Below, piece by piece: positions 25,390 through 32,743 of a DNA stretch of 32,743 bases. A program made the translations under genes and the position numbers. The notes below the pieces were generated by a model. That model had not been told where the DNA came from, ran no database searches, and saw only the letters and a list, made by a program, of their open reading frames with translations. Location of the stretch: the NCBI GenBank assembly GCA_963608705.1, contig CAVDHB010000029.1, positions 1 to 32,743 of the forward strand, given 5' to 3'. Numbering within the stretch: position 1 is the stretch's first letter; every line of letters begins with the position of its first letter. The DNA is from CAVDHB01 sp963608705. GTDB lineage: Bacteria > Bacteroidota > Bacteroidia > Bacteroidales > Bacteroidaceae.

Positions 25390-26067
25390 ATGAAAGAAAA
25401 AGACAACGTTTCTGTGCTCTTCATGGTTTTGGGAGCACTCTTCTGTACCTGCCTTATCACGGCGAACATCCTTGAGACCAAACAGTTCATGATTGGTCCG
25501 GTGAACCTTACCGGCGGACTGCTGGTTTTTCCCGTTTCTTATATTCTGGGCGACTGCTTCGTAGAAGTATGGGGCTGGCGAAAAGCCCGCACTGTTATCT
25601 GGATGGGATTCTTCATGAACTTCCTTTTCGTGTCCTTCGGTGCCTTGTGCGACTGGATACCCGGTGCTCCTTACTGGGACAACGAGGAAGGCTTCCACAA
25701 GATTTTCGGACTGGCGCCACGCATAGTCGCCGCTTCTTTTTTAGCCTTTTTAGTCGGCTCCTTCCTCAACGCCTACGTGATGAGCCGCATGAAAGTGCTC
25801 ACGCATGGCAAAGGGTTCTCATTCAGAGCCATCGCATCCTCGGTGGCGGGCGAGTCCGCCGACTCGGTGATATTCTTCCCGCTGGCCTTGGGCGGAGTGG
25901 TACCTCTGCCCAATCTCCTGCTGATGATTGTCAGCCAAATCGTGCTGAAGACTCTGTATGAAGTCTTCATCCTCCCTGTGACCATCCGTGTCGTGAAAGA
26001 GCTGAAACAGAGAGAGGGACTGGACACATACGACGAGGGCATCAACTACCATATCTTCAGAAAATAA
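25390..26067 (+). CDS. yhhQ: Queuosine precursor transporter (VUT family, YhhQ)
   Basis: Inner-membrane importer of preQ0/preQ1-type queuosine precursors (COG1738). 225 residues with about six hydrophobic segments. Family marks: TANILETKQF in TM1, GGLLVFPVSYILGDCFVEVWGWRKAR, and GESADSVIFFPLA. The function is supported by the following queC and queF genes. Start choice: the ATG at 25390 is in frame with the full family N-terminus; an ATG at 25386 is in another frame. queC follows after 14 nt. Translation is probably controlled by the pseudoknot that ends 4 nt before the start. Confidence 0.92.
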   Translation: MKEKDNVSVLFMVLGALFCTCLITANILETKQFMIGPVNLTGGLLVFPVSYILGDCFVEVWGWRKARTVIWMGFFMNFLFVSFGALCDWIPGAPYWDNEEGFHKIFGLAPRIVAASFLAFLVGSFLNAYVMSRMKVLTHGKGFSFRAIASSVAGESADSVIFFPLALGGVVPLPNLLLMIVSQIVLKTLYEVFILPVTIRVVKELKQREGLDTYDEGINYHIFRK

Positions 26068-26081
26068 TCATACCATATTTT

Positions 26082-26774
26082 ATGAATACAATAGACAAAG
26101 AGGCCGCACTGGTCGTATTCAGCGGAGGTCAGGACTCCACTACCTGTCTCTACTGGGCGAAGAAGAAATTCAAGAAAGTACGGACGTTGAGCTTCGTGTA
26201 CGGACAAAAGCACGCCGACGAGGTGGACTACGCACGCAAGATAGCGGAAAAGGCGCAAGTGGAATGGGAACTGATGGACGTGTCGTTCATCCAGAAGATA
26301 GAACACTGCTCGCTGACAGACACTTCCATCCCCATGGACCAGGAAAAGCCCGCTGACAAATATCCTAACACGTTTGTGCCAGGACGCAACTTGTTCTTCT
26401 TGAGCATCGCCGCCGTATACGCCCGTGAACACGGGATACACCAACTGGTCACGGGGGTTTCCCAGACAGACTTCAGCGGCTATCCCGACTGTCGGGACTC
26501 CTTTATCCGTTCCTTGAACGTAACGCTGAATTTAGCTATGGATGAGCAGTTTATCATTCACACTCCGTTGATGTGGCTGGACAAGTGTGAGACCTGGGCT
26601 TTGGCAGACGAGTTGGGAGTGATGGACTTGGTGCGCCATGACACCGTGACCTGCTACAACGGAGTACCCGGAGACGGTTGCGGACACTGCCCGTCTTGCA
26701 AACTCCGCAAAAAAGGATTGGAAGAATACCTCGCCTTGAAAGCGCAAGGCAAACAGCCACACATTCAAATCTGA
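26082..26774 (+). CDS. queC: 7-cyano-7-deazaguanine synthase
   Basis: ATP-dependent conversion of 7-carboxy-7-deazaguanine to preQ0 in queuosine synthesis; cytosolic. 230 residues. PP-loop S14-GGQDST at the N-terminus binds ATP. The C-terminal zinc site is complete: C191, C200, C203 and C206 in CYNGVPGDGCGHCPSCKLR. The middle VPGRNLFFLSIAAVYA and TGVSQTDFSGYPDCRDSFI segments are diagnostic of QueC. It lies 14 nt after yhhQ and 7 nt before queF. queD and queE are not in the window, so the pathway is completed elsewhere. Confidence 0.96.
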   Translation: MNTIDKEAALVVFSGGQDSTTCLYWAKKKFKKVRTLSFVYGQKHADEVDYARKIAEKAQVEWELMDVSFIQKIEHCSLTDTSIPMDQEKPADKYPNTFVPGRNLFFLSIAAVYAREHGIHQLVTGVSQTDFSGYPDCRDSFIRSLNVTLNLAMDEQFIIHTPLMWLDKCETWALADELGVMDLVRHDTVTCYNGVPGDGCGHCPSCKLRKKGLEEYLALKAQGKQPHIQI

Positions 26775-26781
26775 AAAGACC

Positions 26782-27237
26782 ATGAACAGAGAAGAAGACC
26801 ACTTGCAGGCACTTGGCCGAAAGACGAAATACCGCATGGACTATGCGCCGGAAGTACTGGAAACCTTTGAGAATAAGCACCCGGACAATGATTATTGGGT
26901 GAGATTCAACTGCCCGGAGTTCACCAGCCTCTGCCCTATCACTGGACAGCCGGACTTTGCGGAAATCAGAATCAGCTACATACCCGATGTGAATATGGTG
27001 GAGAGCAAGTCTCTGAAACTGTACTTGTTCAGTTTCCGCAACCACGGCGACTTCCACGAAGACTGCGTGAACATCATCATGAAAGACCTCATACGGCTGA
27101 TGGACCCTAAGTATATCGAGGTGACGGGCATCTTCACGCCTCGTGGCGGTATCAGCATCTACCCTTACGCCAACTATGGACGCAAAGGGACGAAGTACGA
27201 GGAGCTGGCGGAATATCGCTTCAAGACTCATCAGTGA
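26782..27237 (+). CDS. queF: NADPH-dependent 7-cyano-7-deazaguanine reductase
   Basis: Reduces the nitrile of preQ0 to the amine of preQ1, using NADPH. Short unimodular type (151 residues, like Bacillus subtilis QueF) with the T-fold. Catalytic C51 forms the thioimide and D58 is the proton donor (FTSLCPITGQPDFAE). The QueF motif is E74-S-K-S-L-K-L-Y. FRNHGDFHEDCVN and FTPRGGISIYPYAN are also conserved. It is last in the yhhQ-queC-queF unit. Its product preQ1 is the expected ligand of the leader pseudoknot, so the arrangement predicts end-product feedback. Confidence 0.96.
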   Translation: MNREEDHLQALGRKTKYRMDYAPEVLETFENKHPDNDYWVRFNCPEFTSLCPITGQPDFAEIRISYIPDVNMVESKSLKLYLFSFRNHGDFHEDCVNIIMKDLIRLMDPKYIEVTGIFTPRGGISIYPYANYGRKGTKYEELAEYRFKTHQ

Positions 27238-27305
27238 AAATCTCCACGTCCGCATAGCTTTATATGTGTGGATGTTTACGGATACTAAAGAAAAGGGTGT
27301 TCAGA

Positions 27306-27345
27306 ACAATGCGGCTCTTCTCAAAATAGAGAGGAGCCGCATTGT
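27306..27345 (+). terminator. Hairpin after queF, probable operon terminator
   Basis: A 12-bp stem ACAATGCGGCTC (27306-27317) / GAGCCGCATTGT (27334-27345) with a 16-nt loop containing a small inner TCTC/GAGA pairing. It is followed by ATTTGG, so the T-run is poor, but stem strength and position fit a terminator. Confidence 0.65.
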
Positions 27346-27632
27346 ATTTGGCATCCTATATAATATAATAAGGAGTAGAGATGCACAAGCCTACTGCCGC
27401 CTCCTATAATGTCGCATCAAAAGAAACACATTTCACACCCTTTGCAAAGGTACATTTTTAAAGAAGACAGCCTAACCTTTGTAAAGGAGTTCTTCCATAA
27501 TCGCAGACAGAGTGCACTTAAAATTAATTCAAGACCGACAATACACAAGACGAAGAATTTATATCATCAGAAGGAGAAAGTTCACCATGTCGGAAAAAAC
27601 ATCCTTATTTGCATTTATTTTGCCAACCTTGC
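27346..27632. other. Gene-free stretch with two CCTTT-NN-AAAGG palindromes
   Basis: This stretch carries an open frame in continuity with the ATPase gene, but its codons look unselected and the promoter lies downstream of it, so I treat it as non-coding. It holds CCTTTGCAAAGG (27439-27450) and CCTTTGTAAAGG (27476-27487), with centres 37 nt apart. No other structure was seen. Confidence 0.5.
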
Positions 27633-27663
27633 TTTGCAATATCCGTTATTTATTCTAACTTTG
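27633..27663 (+). promoter_or_regulatory. Bacteroides-type promoter of the ATPase gene
   Basis: TTTG (27633-27636), a 19-nt spacer and TAACTTTG (27656-27663), a perfect match. Transcription should begin near 27669-27672, directly before the ATGs at 27673 and 27679, so the mRNA would have almost no leader. It also rules out the in-frame ATG at 27409. Confidence 0.78.
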
Positions 27664-27672
27664 CAATCGAAA

Positions 27673-28857
27673 ATGAAAATGGAAGCATTCTATAAGACGC
27701 ACGCATATTTGATAGAACATGCGAACTTCCCAGTCCGGCGTCCGTTGATTGACGAGATTGATCCACAAGACCGTCTTATCTGCATCAAAGGACCGCGAGG
27801 AGTGGGAAAGACCAGCTTTTTACTCCAATATGCCAAAGAGAAATACGGTACAGACACACGGTGCCTCTATCTGAACATGAACAATTTCTATTTCCAGATA
27901 CATGGTATCTCCGAGTTTGCGGGCGAGTTCTACCATATGGGCGGAAGAGTGCTGCTCATTGACAAGATTTTCAAGCATCCCGACTGGGGCAAGGAATTGA
28001 GGTATTGCCATGATCACTATCCAGACTTGCAGATTATCTTCTCCTGCTCCTCCGTGACAAAGCTGAAACAGGATGTGCCGGAGATTCACGGCATCACCAA
28101 AAGCTACCATCTGAGGGGATTCTCCTTCCGGGAGTACCTGAATCTACAGACAGGACGGAATTTCCGCCCTTACACCTTGGACGAGATAGAGACACGGCAC
28201 GAGGAGATTGTGAAAGAGATACTGCCTTACGTGCGGCCGCTCAACTTCTTCCAGTCTTATCTGCATCACGGGTTCTACCCCATCACACTGGAGAAACGCA
28301 ACTTCTCCCTTAATCTGTTGAAGACCATCAACATGATGATTGAAGTGGACATCCTGCTCATCAAGCAAATCGAGCTGAAATACTTGTCCAAGATAAAGAA
28401 GCTGCTTTATCTATTGGCGGTGGACGGCCCCGGAGTGCCTAACGTGAGCCAGCTGGCAAACGACATCAACACTTCCCGTGCCACGGTGATGAAATACATC
28501 AAGTACCTCTGCGACGCGCGACTCATCAACATGGTCTATCCGCAGGGAGAAAGCTATCCCAAAAAGCCGTATAAAGTGATGCTCCACAACACGAACTTGA
28601 TATACGCTTTTTATCCGCTGAGGGTGGAAGAGCAAGACGTGTGGGAGACGTTCTTCTTGAACACGATGTGGAAAGACCACAAGTTGAACAAGGGACTGAA
28701 AGGCTCCACCTTCCTGGTAGACGACACGAAGAACTACCGTGTTTGCAGCAACGAGACGAATATCCGCAAGCGTCCAGGTGTGACTTACGCCACATTCGGC
28801 ACCGAGGTGGGACACGGAAACCAGATACCGCTCTGGCTTTTCGGCTTCCTGTACTAA
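27673..28857 (+). CDS. AAA-type ATPase of the DUF4143-like family with diverged active site
   Basis: 394 residues from 27673 (27679 is an alternative). An intact Walker A, GPRGVGKTS at 40-48, precedes a Walker B that reads VLLID97K98: the catalytic acidic residue after Asp, normally Glu, is Lys. The following SCSS (about 124-127) replaces the usual TGSS, and the usual DLSRR stretch is missing. FREYLNL and a winged helix (about 255-290, VSQLANDINTSRATVMKYIKYL) follow. The C-terminus ends HGNQIPLWLFGFLY, as in Bacteroides family members, but the FEIGGK-type nuclease-fold motif before it is not recognisable. It may bind ATP yet hydrolyse it poorly. Family members have no settled function. No partner gene is apparent; nifJ follows after 60 nt. 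Confidence 0.82.
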   Translation: MKMEAFYKTHAYLIEHANFPVRRPLIDEIDPQDRLICIKGPRGVGKTSFLLQYAKEKYGTDTRCLYLNMNNFYFQIHGISEFAGEFYHMGGRVLLIDKIFKHPDWGKELRYCHDHYPDLQIIFSCSSVTKLKQDVPEIHGITKSYHLRGFSFREYLNLQTGRNFRPYTLDEIETRHEEIVKEILPYVRPLNFFQSYLHHGFYPITLEKRNFSLNLLKTINMMIEVDILLIKQIELKYLSKIKKLLYLLAVDGPGVPNVSQLANDINTSRATVMKYIKYLCDARLINMVYPQGESYPKKPYKVMLHNTNLIYAFYPLRVEEQDVWETFFLNTMWKDHKLNKGLKGSTFLVDDTKNYRVCSNETNIRKRPGVTYATFGTEVGHGNQIPLWLFGFLY

Positions 28858-28917
28858 TAATGACATCATACATTAATAACATAGAAACCATTTAAATTCA
28901 ACTAATAATATTCAGTT

Positions 28918-31900
28918 ATGGCTAAAGAAAAGAAATTTGTAACTGTGGATGGTAATGAAGCAGCCGCACATGTAGCCTACATGTTCACGGAAGTCGCTGC
29001 CATTTACCCCATTACACCTTCTTCTCCGATGGCAGACCATGTAGACGCATGGGCCGCTCAGGGAAGAAAGAACTTGTTCGGTGACACCGTGTTGGTTCAG
29101 GAAATGGAATCAGAGGGTGGTGCCGCAGGTGCTGTGCACGGCTCTTTGCAGGCTGGTGCGCTGACCACTACCTTCACTGCATCTCAGGGTCTTCTGTTGA
29201 TGATCCCGAACATGTATAAAATCGCTGCGGAATTGCTTCCGACAGTGTTCCATGTGTCCGCCCGTACCGTGGCTACACACTCTCTGTGTATCTTCGGCGA
29301 CCACGGCGACGTGATGGCTTGCCGTCAGACTGGTTTCGCCATGTTGTGTGAAGGTTCTGTACAGGAAGTAATGGATCTTTCCGCAGTATCTCATTTGACA
29401 GCTATTCATACACGTGTTCCGTTCATCAACTTCTTCGATGGTTTCCGTACTTCTCACGAGTATCAGAAAGTGGAACTGATGGATCAGGAAGACATCCGTC
29501 CGTTGGTAGACATGAAGGCAGTGAACGAGTTCCGTAAACGCGCCTTGAATCCGGACCGTCCCGAAGCACGCGGTATGGCTGAGAACCCAGAAACATTCTT
29601 CGCTCATCGTGAAAGCTGCAACAAGTACTACGAGCAGATTCCGGAAGTGGTGGAGAACTACATGCACGAAATCAACAAAATCACTGGCCGTCACTATGAA
29701 TTGTTCAGCTACTATGGAGCTGACGACGCTGACCGCGTGATTATCTTGATGGGTTCCGCTACAGAAGCAGCTCGCGAGGCTATCGACTATATGAACGCAA
29801 ACGGCGAGAAAGTTGGTATGGTTTCCGTACACTTGTATCGTCCGTTCTCAGTGAAACACCTCTTGGCCGCTGTGCCTAAGACCGCTAAGCGTATCGCCGT
29901 ACTCGACCGTACAAAAGAGCCGGGAGCAAGTGGCGAACCTCTGTATCTGGACGTGAAGGACGCCTTCTACGGACAGGCTGACGCTCCGTTGATCGTAGGC
30001 GGACGTTATGGTTTGGGTTCTGCCGACATCACGCCGACCATGATTATCAGCGTGTACGACAACTTGAAGCTGAACACTCCGAAAGACCACTTCACCGTAG
30101 GTATCGTGGACGATGTGACATACGCTTCTCTCCCCTTGGAAGAAGAGAAGGCTCTGGGCGACCCCAGCACATTCGAGGCTAAGTTCTATGGTTTGGGTTC
30201 CGATGGTACCGTAGGTGCTAACAAGAACTCCGTGAAGATCATCGGTGACAACACCAACAAGTACTGCCAGGCATATTTCCACTACGACTCTAAGAAGTCC
30301 GGTGGTTTCACCTGCTCTCACCTGCGTTTCGGCGACAAGCCTATCCACAGCACTTACTTGATTAAGACTCCTAACTTCGTGGCTTGCCACGTACAGGCAT
30401 ACTTGCGTATGTACGACGTGTTGCGTGGTTTGCGTAAGAACGGTACGTTCTTGCTGAACACCATCTGGGACGGAGAGGACTTGATTAAGAACCTGCCGAA
30501 CAACGTAAAACGTTACTTCGCACAGAACAATATCAAAGTTTACTATATCAACGCATCCAAGATCGCACAGGAAATCGGATTGGGCAACCGTACCAACACC
30601 ATCCTCCAGTCTGCGTTCTTCCGTATTACGGAAATCATCCCTGTTGACTTGGCCGTAGAGCAGATGAAGAAATTCATCGTGAAGTCTTACAGCAAGAAGG
30701 GACAGGATGTCGTAGACAAGAACTACCAGGCCGTAGACCGTGGTGGCGAATACAAGGAACTGACTGTCGACGCAGCATGGGCTAACTTGGCTGACGATCC
30801 CGAAGTGGAGCGTGACGAGCCGGCCTTCATCAAGGAAATCACTCGTCCTATCAACGCGATGAACGGTGACTTGCTTCCTGTAAGCGCATACGTGAACCAT
30901 GACTTGGTAGACGGTACATGGCAGCAGGGTACAGCTAAGTATGAAAAACGTGGCGTAGCCGCTTTCGTACCTGAATGGAATCCTGAGAACTGTATCCAGT
31001 GTAACAAGTGTTCTTTCGTTTGTCCTCACGCTACCATCCGTCCGTTCGTATTGGACGAAGAGGAAATCAAGGGCTTCGAGGCTACCACTTTGGATATGAA
31101 GGTGCCGGCTCCTATGCGTGGAATGCACTTCCGTATGCAGGTTGACGTGCTCGACTGCTTGGGCTGCGGCAACTGTGTGGACGTTTGTCCGGGCAACCCG
31201 AAGAAGGGCAAGGCTTTGGAAATGAAGCCGCTCGCAAGCCAGCTCGACAACCAGAAGAACTGGGATTACGTAGTGAAGAACGTGAAGAGCAAACAGCACT
31301 TGATAGACATCACTCAGAGTCCGAAGAACTCTCAGTTCGCACAGCCGTTGTTTGAATTCTCCGGCGCATGCTCTGGATGTGGTGAGACTCCTTATGTGAA
31401 ATTGGTGAGCCAGTTGTTCGGTGATCGTGAAATCATCGCCAACGCTACGGGTTGTTCTTCAATCTACTCTGGTTCAATTCCTTCTACTCCTTACACTCAG
31501 AACGCCAAGGGTCACGGTCCCGCATGGGCTAACTCTTTGTTCGAGGACTTCACCGAGTTCGGTTTCGGTATGCACCTCGCAGAGAAGAAACTCCGCAACC
31601 GTTTGGCTACAATCTTGACTGAGATGGTAGGCAAGGATGGCATCAAGGCTGAATTCAAAGAAGCCGCTCAATTGTGGCTCGACAACCAGAAAGATGCGAA
31701 GGTTTGCCGTGAAGCTGCCGACAAGTTGATTCCTATGATTGAAGAAGGCAAGGCTGAATGCCCGTACTGCAAGGAACTCGACGGTTTGAAGAACTTCTTC
31801 ACCAAACGCAGCCAGTGGATCATCGGTGGTGATGGTGCTTCTTACGATATCGGTTACGGTGGTTTGGATCACGTATTGGCAAGCGGTGAGAACGTAAACA

Positions 31901-32505
31901 TCCTCGTATTGGATACCGAGGTTTACTCTAACACCGGTGGTCAGTCTTCCAAGGCAACTCCTTTGGCAGCTATCGCCCAGTTCGCTGCCAGCGGTAAGCG
32001 TGTGAAGAAGAAAGACTTGGGTCTGATGCAGACTACTTACGGATACATCTACGTAGCACAAATCGCTATGGGCGCAGACCAGAGCCAGTGCTTGAAGGCT
32101 ATCCGCGAGGCTGAGGCATACGACGGTCCTTCTTTGATTATCGCTTACGCTCCGTGTATCAACCACGGTTTGAAAGTCAAAGGTGGTATGGGTAAGAGCC
32201 AGGCAGAGGAAGCTCGTGCCGTGAAGTGCGGTTACTGGCATCTGTGGCGTTTCAACCCGGATTTGATCAAACAGGGCAAGAATCCGTTCACCTTGGATTC
32301 CAAAGAACCAGACTGGTCACTGTTCGACGACTACTTGATGCACGAGGTTCGTTTCATGTCCGTGAAGAAGGCATTGCCCGACCAGGCTGACGAACTCTTT
32401 GCAGAATGTAAACGCAGCGCACAGCAGCGTTACATGTCTTACATCCGCAAGTCTAAAGAAGACTGGGCTGATGAGGCTGACGAAGCAGGAGAAAAGAACG
32501 TCTAA
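28918..32505 (+). CDS. nifJ: Pyruvate:ferredoxin (flavodoxin) oxidoreductase, single-chain
   Basis: Oxidises pyruvate with CoA to acetyl-CoA and CO2, reducing ferredoxin; the central anaerobic step. 1195 residues with all domains fused. The N-terminal thiamine pyrophosphate pyrimidine-binding part includes TVDGNEAAAHVAYMFTEVAAIYPITPSSPMAD. The two-cluster ferredoxin domain has C692/695/698/702 and C747/750/753/757. The proximal [4Fe-4S] ligands are C818, C821, C846 and C1080. TPP binding is seen in GGDGASYDIGYGG plus LDTEVYSNTGGQ. It is O2-sensitive by family. Codon choice (GGT, CGT, TCT, AAC, TTG) is more biased than in its neighbours, in keeping with high expression. I see no clear promoter in the 60-nt gap upstream. 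Confidence 0.97.
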   Translation: MAKEKKFVTVDGNEAAAHVAYMFTEVAAIYPITPSSPMADHVDAWAAQGRKNLFGDTVLVQEMESEGGAAGAVHGSLQAGALTTTFTASQGLLLMIPNMYKIAAELLPTVFHVSARTVATHSLCIFGDHGDVMACRQTGFAMLCEGSVQEVMDLSAVSHLTAIHTRVPFINFFDGFRTSHEYQKVELMDQEDIRPLVDMKAVNEFRKRALNPDRPEARGMAENPETFFAHRESCNKYYEQIPEVVENYMHEINKITGRHYELFSYYGADDADRVIILMGSATEAAREAIDYMNANGEKVGMVSVHLYRPFSVKHLLAAVPKTAKRIAVLDRTKEPGASGEPLYLDVKDAFYGQADAPLIVGGRYGLGSADITPTMIISVYDNLKLNTPKDHFTVGIVDDVTYASLPLEEEKALGDPSTFEAKFYGLGSDGTVGANKNSVKIIGDNTNKYCQAYFHYDSKKSGGFTCSHLRFGDKPIHSTYLIKTPNFVACHVQAYLRMYDVLRGLRKNGTFLLNTIWDGEDLIKNLPNNVKRYFAQNNIKVYYINASKIAQEIGLGNRTNTILQSAFFRITEIIPVDLAVEQMKKFIVKSYSKKGQDVVDKNYQAVDRGGEYKELTVDAAWANLADDPEVERDEPAFIKEITRPINAMNGDLLPVSAYVNHDLVDGTWQQGTAKYEKRGVAAFVPEWNPENCIQCNKCSFVCPHATIRPFVLDEEEIKGFEATTLDMKVPAPMRGMHFRMQVDVLDCLGCGNCVDVCPGNPKKGKALEMKPLASQLDNQKNWDYVVKNVKSKQHLIDITQSPKNSQFAQPLFEFSGACSGCGETPYVKLVSQLFGDREIIANATGCSSIYSGSIPSTPYTQNAKGHGPAWANSLFEDFTEFGFGMHLAEKKLRNRLATILTEMVGKDGIKAEFKEAAQLWLDNQKDAKVCREAADKLIPMIEEGKAECPYCKELDGLKNFFTKRSQWIIGGDGASYDIGYGGLDHVLASGENVNILVLDTEVYSNTGGQSSKATPLAAIAQFAASGKRVKKKDLGLMQTTYGYIYVAQIAMGADQSQCLKAIREAEAYDGPSLIIAYAPCINHGLKVKGGMGKSQAEEARAVKCGYWHLWRFNPDLIKQGKNPFTLDSKEPDWSLFDDYLMHEVRFMSVKKALPDQADELFAECKRSAQQRYMSYIRKSKEDWADEADEAGEKNV

Positions 32506-32533
32506 CAAGATTTCTTTATTTAGCTAATACACG

Positions 32534-32571
32534 AGCCGCAGGGTGGATTCATTTCCACACTGCGGCTTTTT
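32534..32571 (+). terminator. Rho-independent terminator of nifJ
   Basis: AGCCGCAG (32534-32541) pairs with CTGCGGCT (32560-32567), with an inner GTGG/CCAC stem after one mismatch, followed by TTTT. Confidence 0.92.
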
Positions 32572-32614
32572 GTTTAATATGATTCGTCCTATCTTGTACA
32601 GTGCTGAAATAGTA

Positions 32615-32636
32615 GAGACGCGATTTATCGCATCTC
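32615..32636. repeat. REP-like palindrome, copy 3 (one mismatch)
   Basis: GAGACGCGAT (32615-32624), TT, ATCGCATCTC (32627-32636). A partial direct repeat ATCGCATCTCC recurs at 32644. Confidence 0.75.
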
Positions 32637-32716
32637 CACATTCATCGCATCTCCTCCTCATTCATCAGCGATGAATTATCTGTGATTAGTAAGATATTAA
32701 AACACTATGAAAAGCG

Positions 32717-32743
32717 GAGACGCGATGAATCGCGTCTCTACTG
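32717..32743. repeat. REP-like palindrome, copy 4
   Basis: GAGACGCGAT (32717-32726), GA, ATCGCGTCTC (32729-32738), TACTG. Identical over 27 nt to 8874-8900 and cut by the window end. Confidence 0.9.

Noticed and set aside
27409..27672. N-terminal extension of the ATPase gene from an ATG at 27409
   Set aside because: A perfect promoter at 27633-27663 lies downstream of that ATG, the extension has no family similarity, and its composition is non-coding.
29848..31299. Long minus-strand open frame opposite nifJ
   Set aside because: Antisense to a conserved enzyme and of unnatural composition; no promoter or domain.

Overview
This window looks like a chromosomal housekeeping and sugar-utilisation segment from a gut Bacteroidota, most likely Bacteroidaceae (Bacteroides or Phocaeicola). 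Three things point there. Promoters carry the Bacteroides-type -33/-7 pair (TTTG, about 20 nt, TAnnTTTG). Starts lack Shine-Dalgarno sequences and are often preceded by A-rich leaders. The gene set is typical: an arabinose operon controlled by a Nudix-type AraR, a DPE2-like MalQ, a malic enzyme/phosphotransacetylase hybrid, and a single-chain pyruvate:ferredoxin oxidoreductase. I see no prophage, insertion sequence, CRISPR array, rRNA or tRNA.

Layout. Positions 1-1107 hold the end of an upstream transcription unit (terminator only) and a minus-strand Rpn-family nuclease with its own promoter. Positions 1206-6033 are a compact minus-strand block read right to left: MFS exporter, an unrecognised 245-residue protein, galE, slyD, aroC, with gaps of 3-28 nt, a promoter upstream of the MFS gene and a terminator after aroC. 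A divergent promoter at 6073-6103 drives maeB. Between maeB and gyrA (8447-9172) lies a gene-free stretch of about 725 bp with a terminator, REP-like palindromes, a 26-bp perfect inverted repeat and a degenerate 22-bp tandem array. Then follow gyrA, two paralogous exported TPR proteins and malQ, ended by a strong terminator.

Positions 17268-25116 are the L-arabinose operon: regulatory region, secreted mutarotase (galM/araM), sodium:solute symporter, araR, araD, araA, araB. Mutarotation, uptake, sensing and conversion of arabinose to xylulose-5-phosphate are therefore encoded in one transcript. Positions 25307-27345 are a queuosine unit: promoter, a candidate preQ1-I riboswitch filling almost the whole leader, yhhQ, queC and queF. 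A diverged AAA-type ATPase follows, transcribed from a promoter that leaves almost no leader, and then nifJ and its terminator. The window ends in more copies of the REP-like palindrome.

The most noteworthy observations are the preQ1-I-like pseudoknot abutting the yhhQ start, the 22-bp array with its embedded inverted repeat, the recurring GAGACGCGAT palindrome, and the ATPase whose Walker B glutamate is replaced by lysine.
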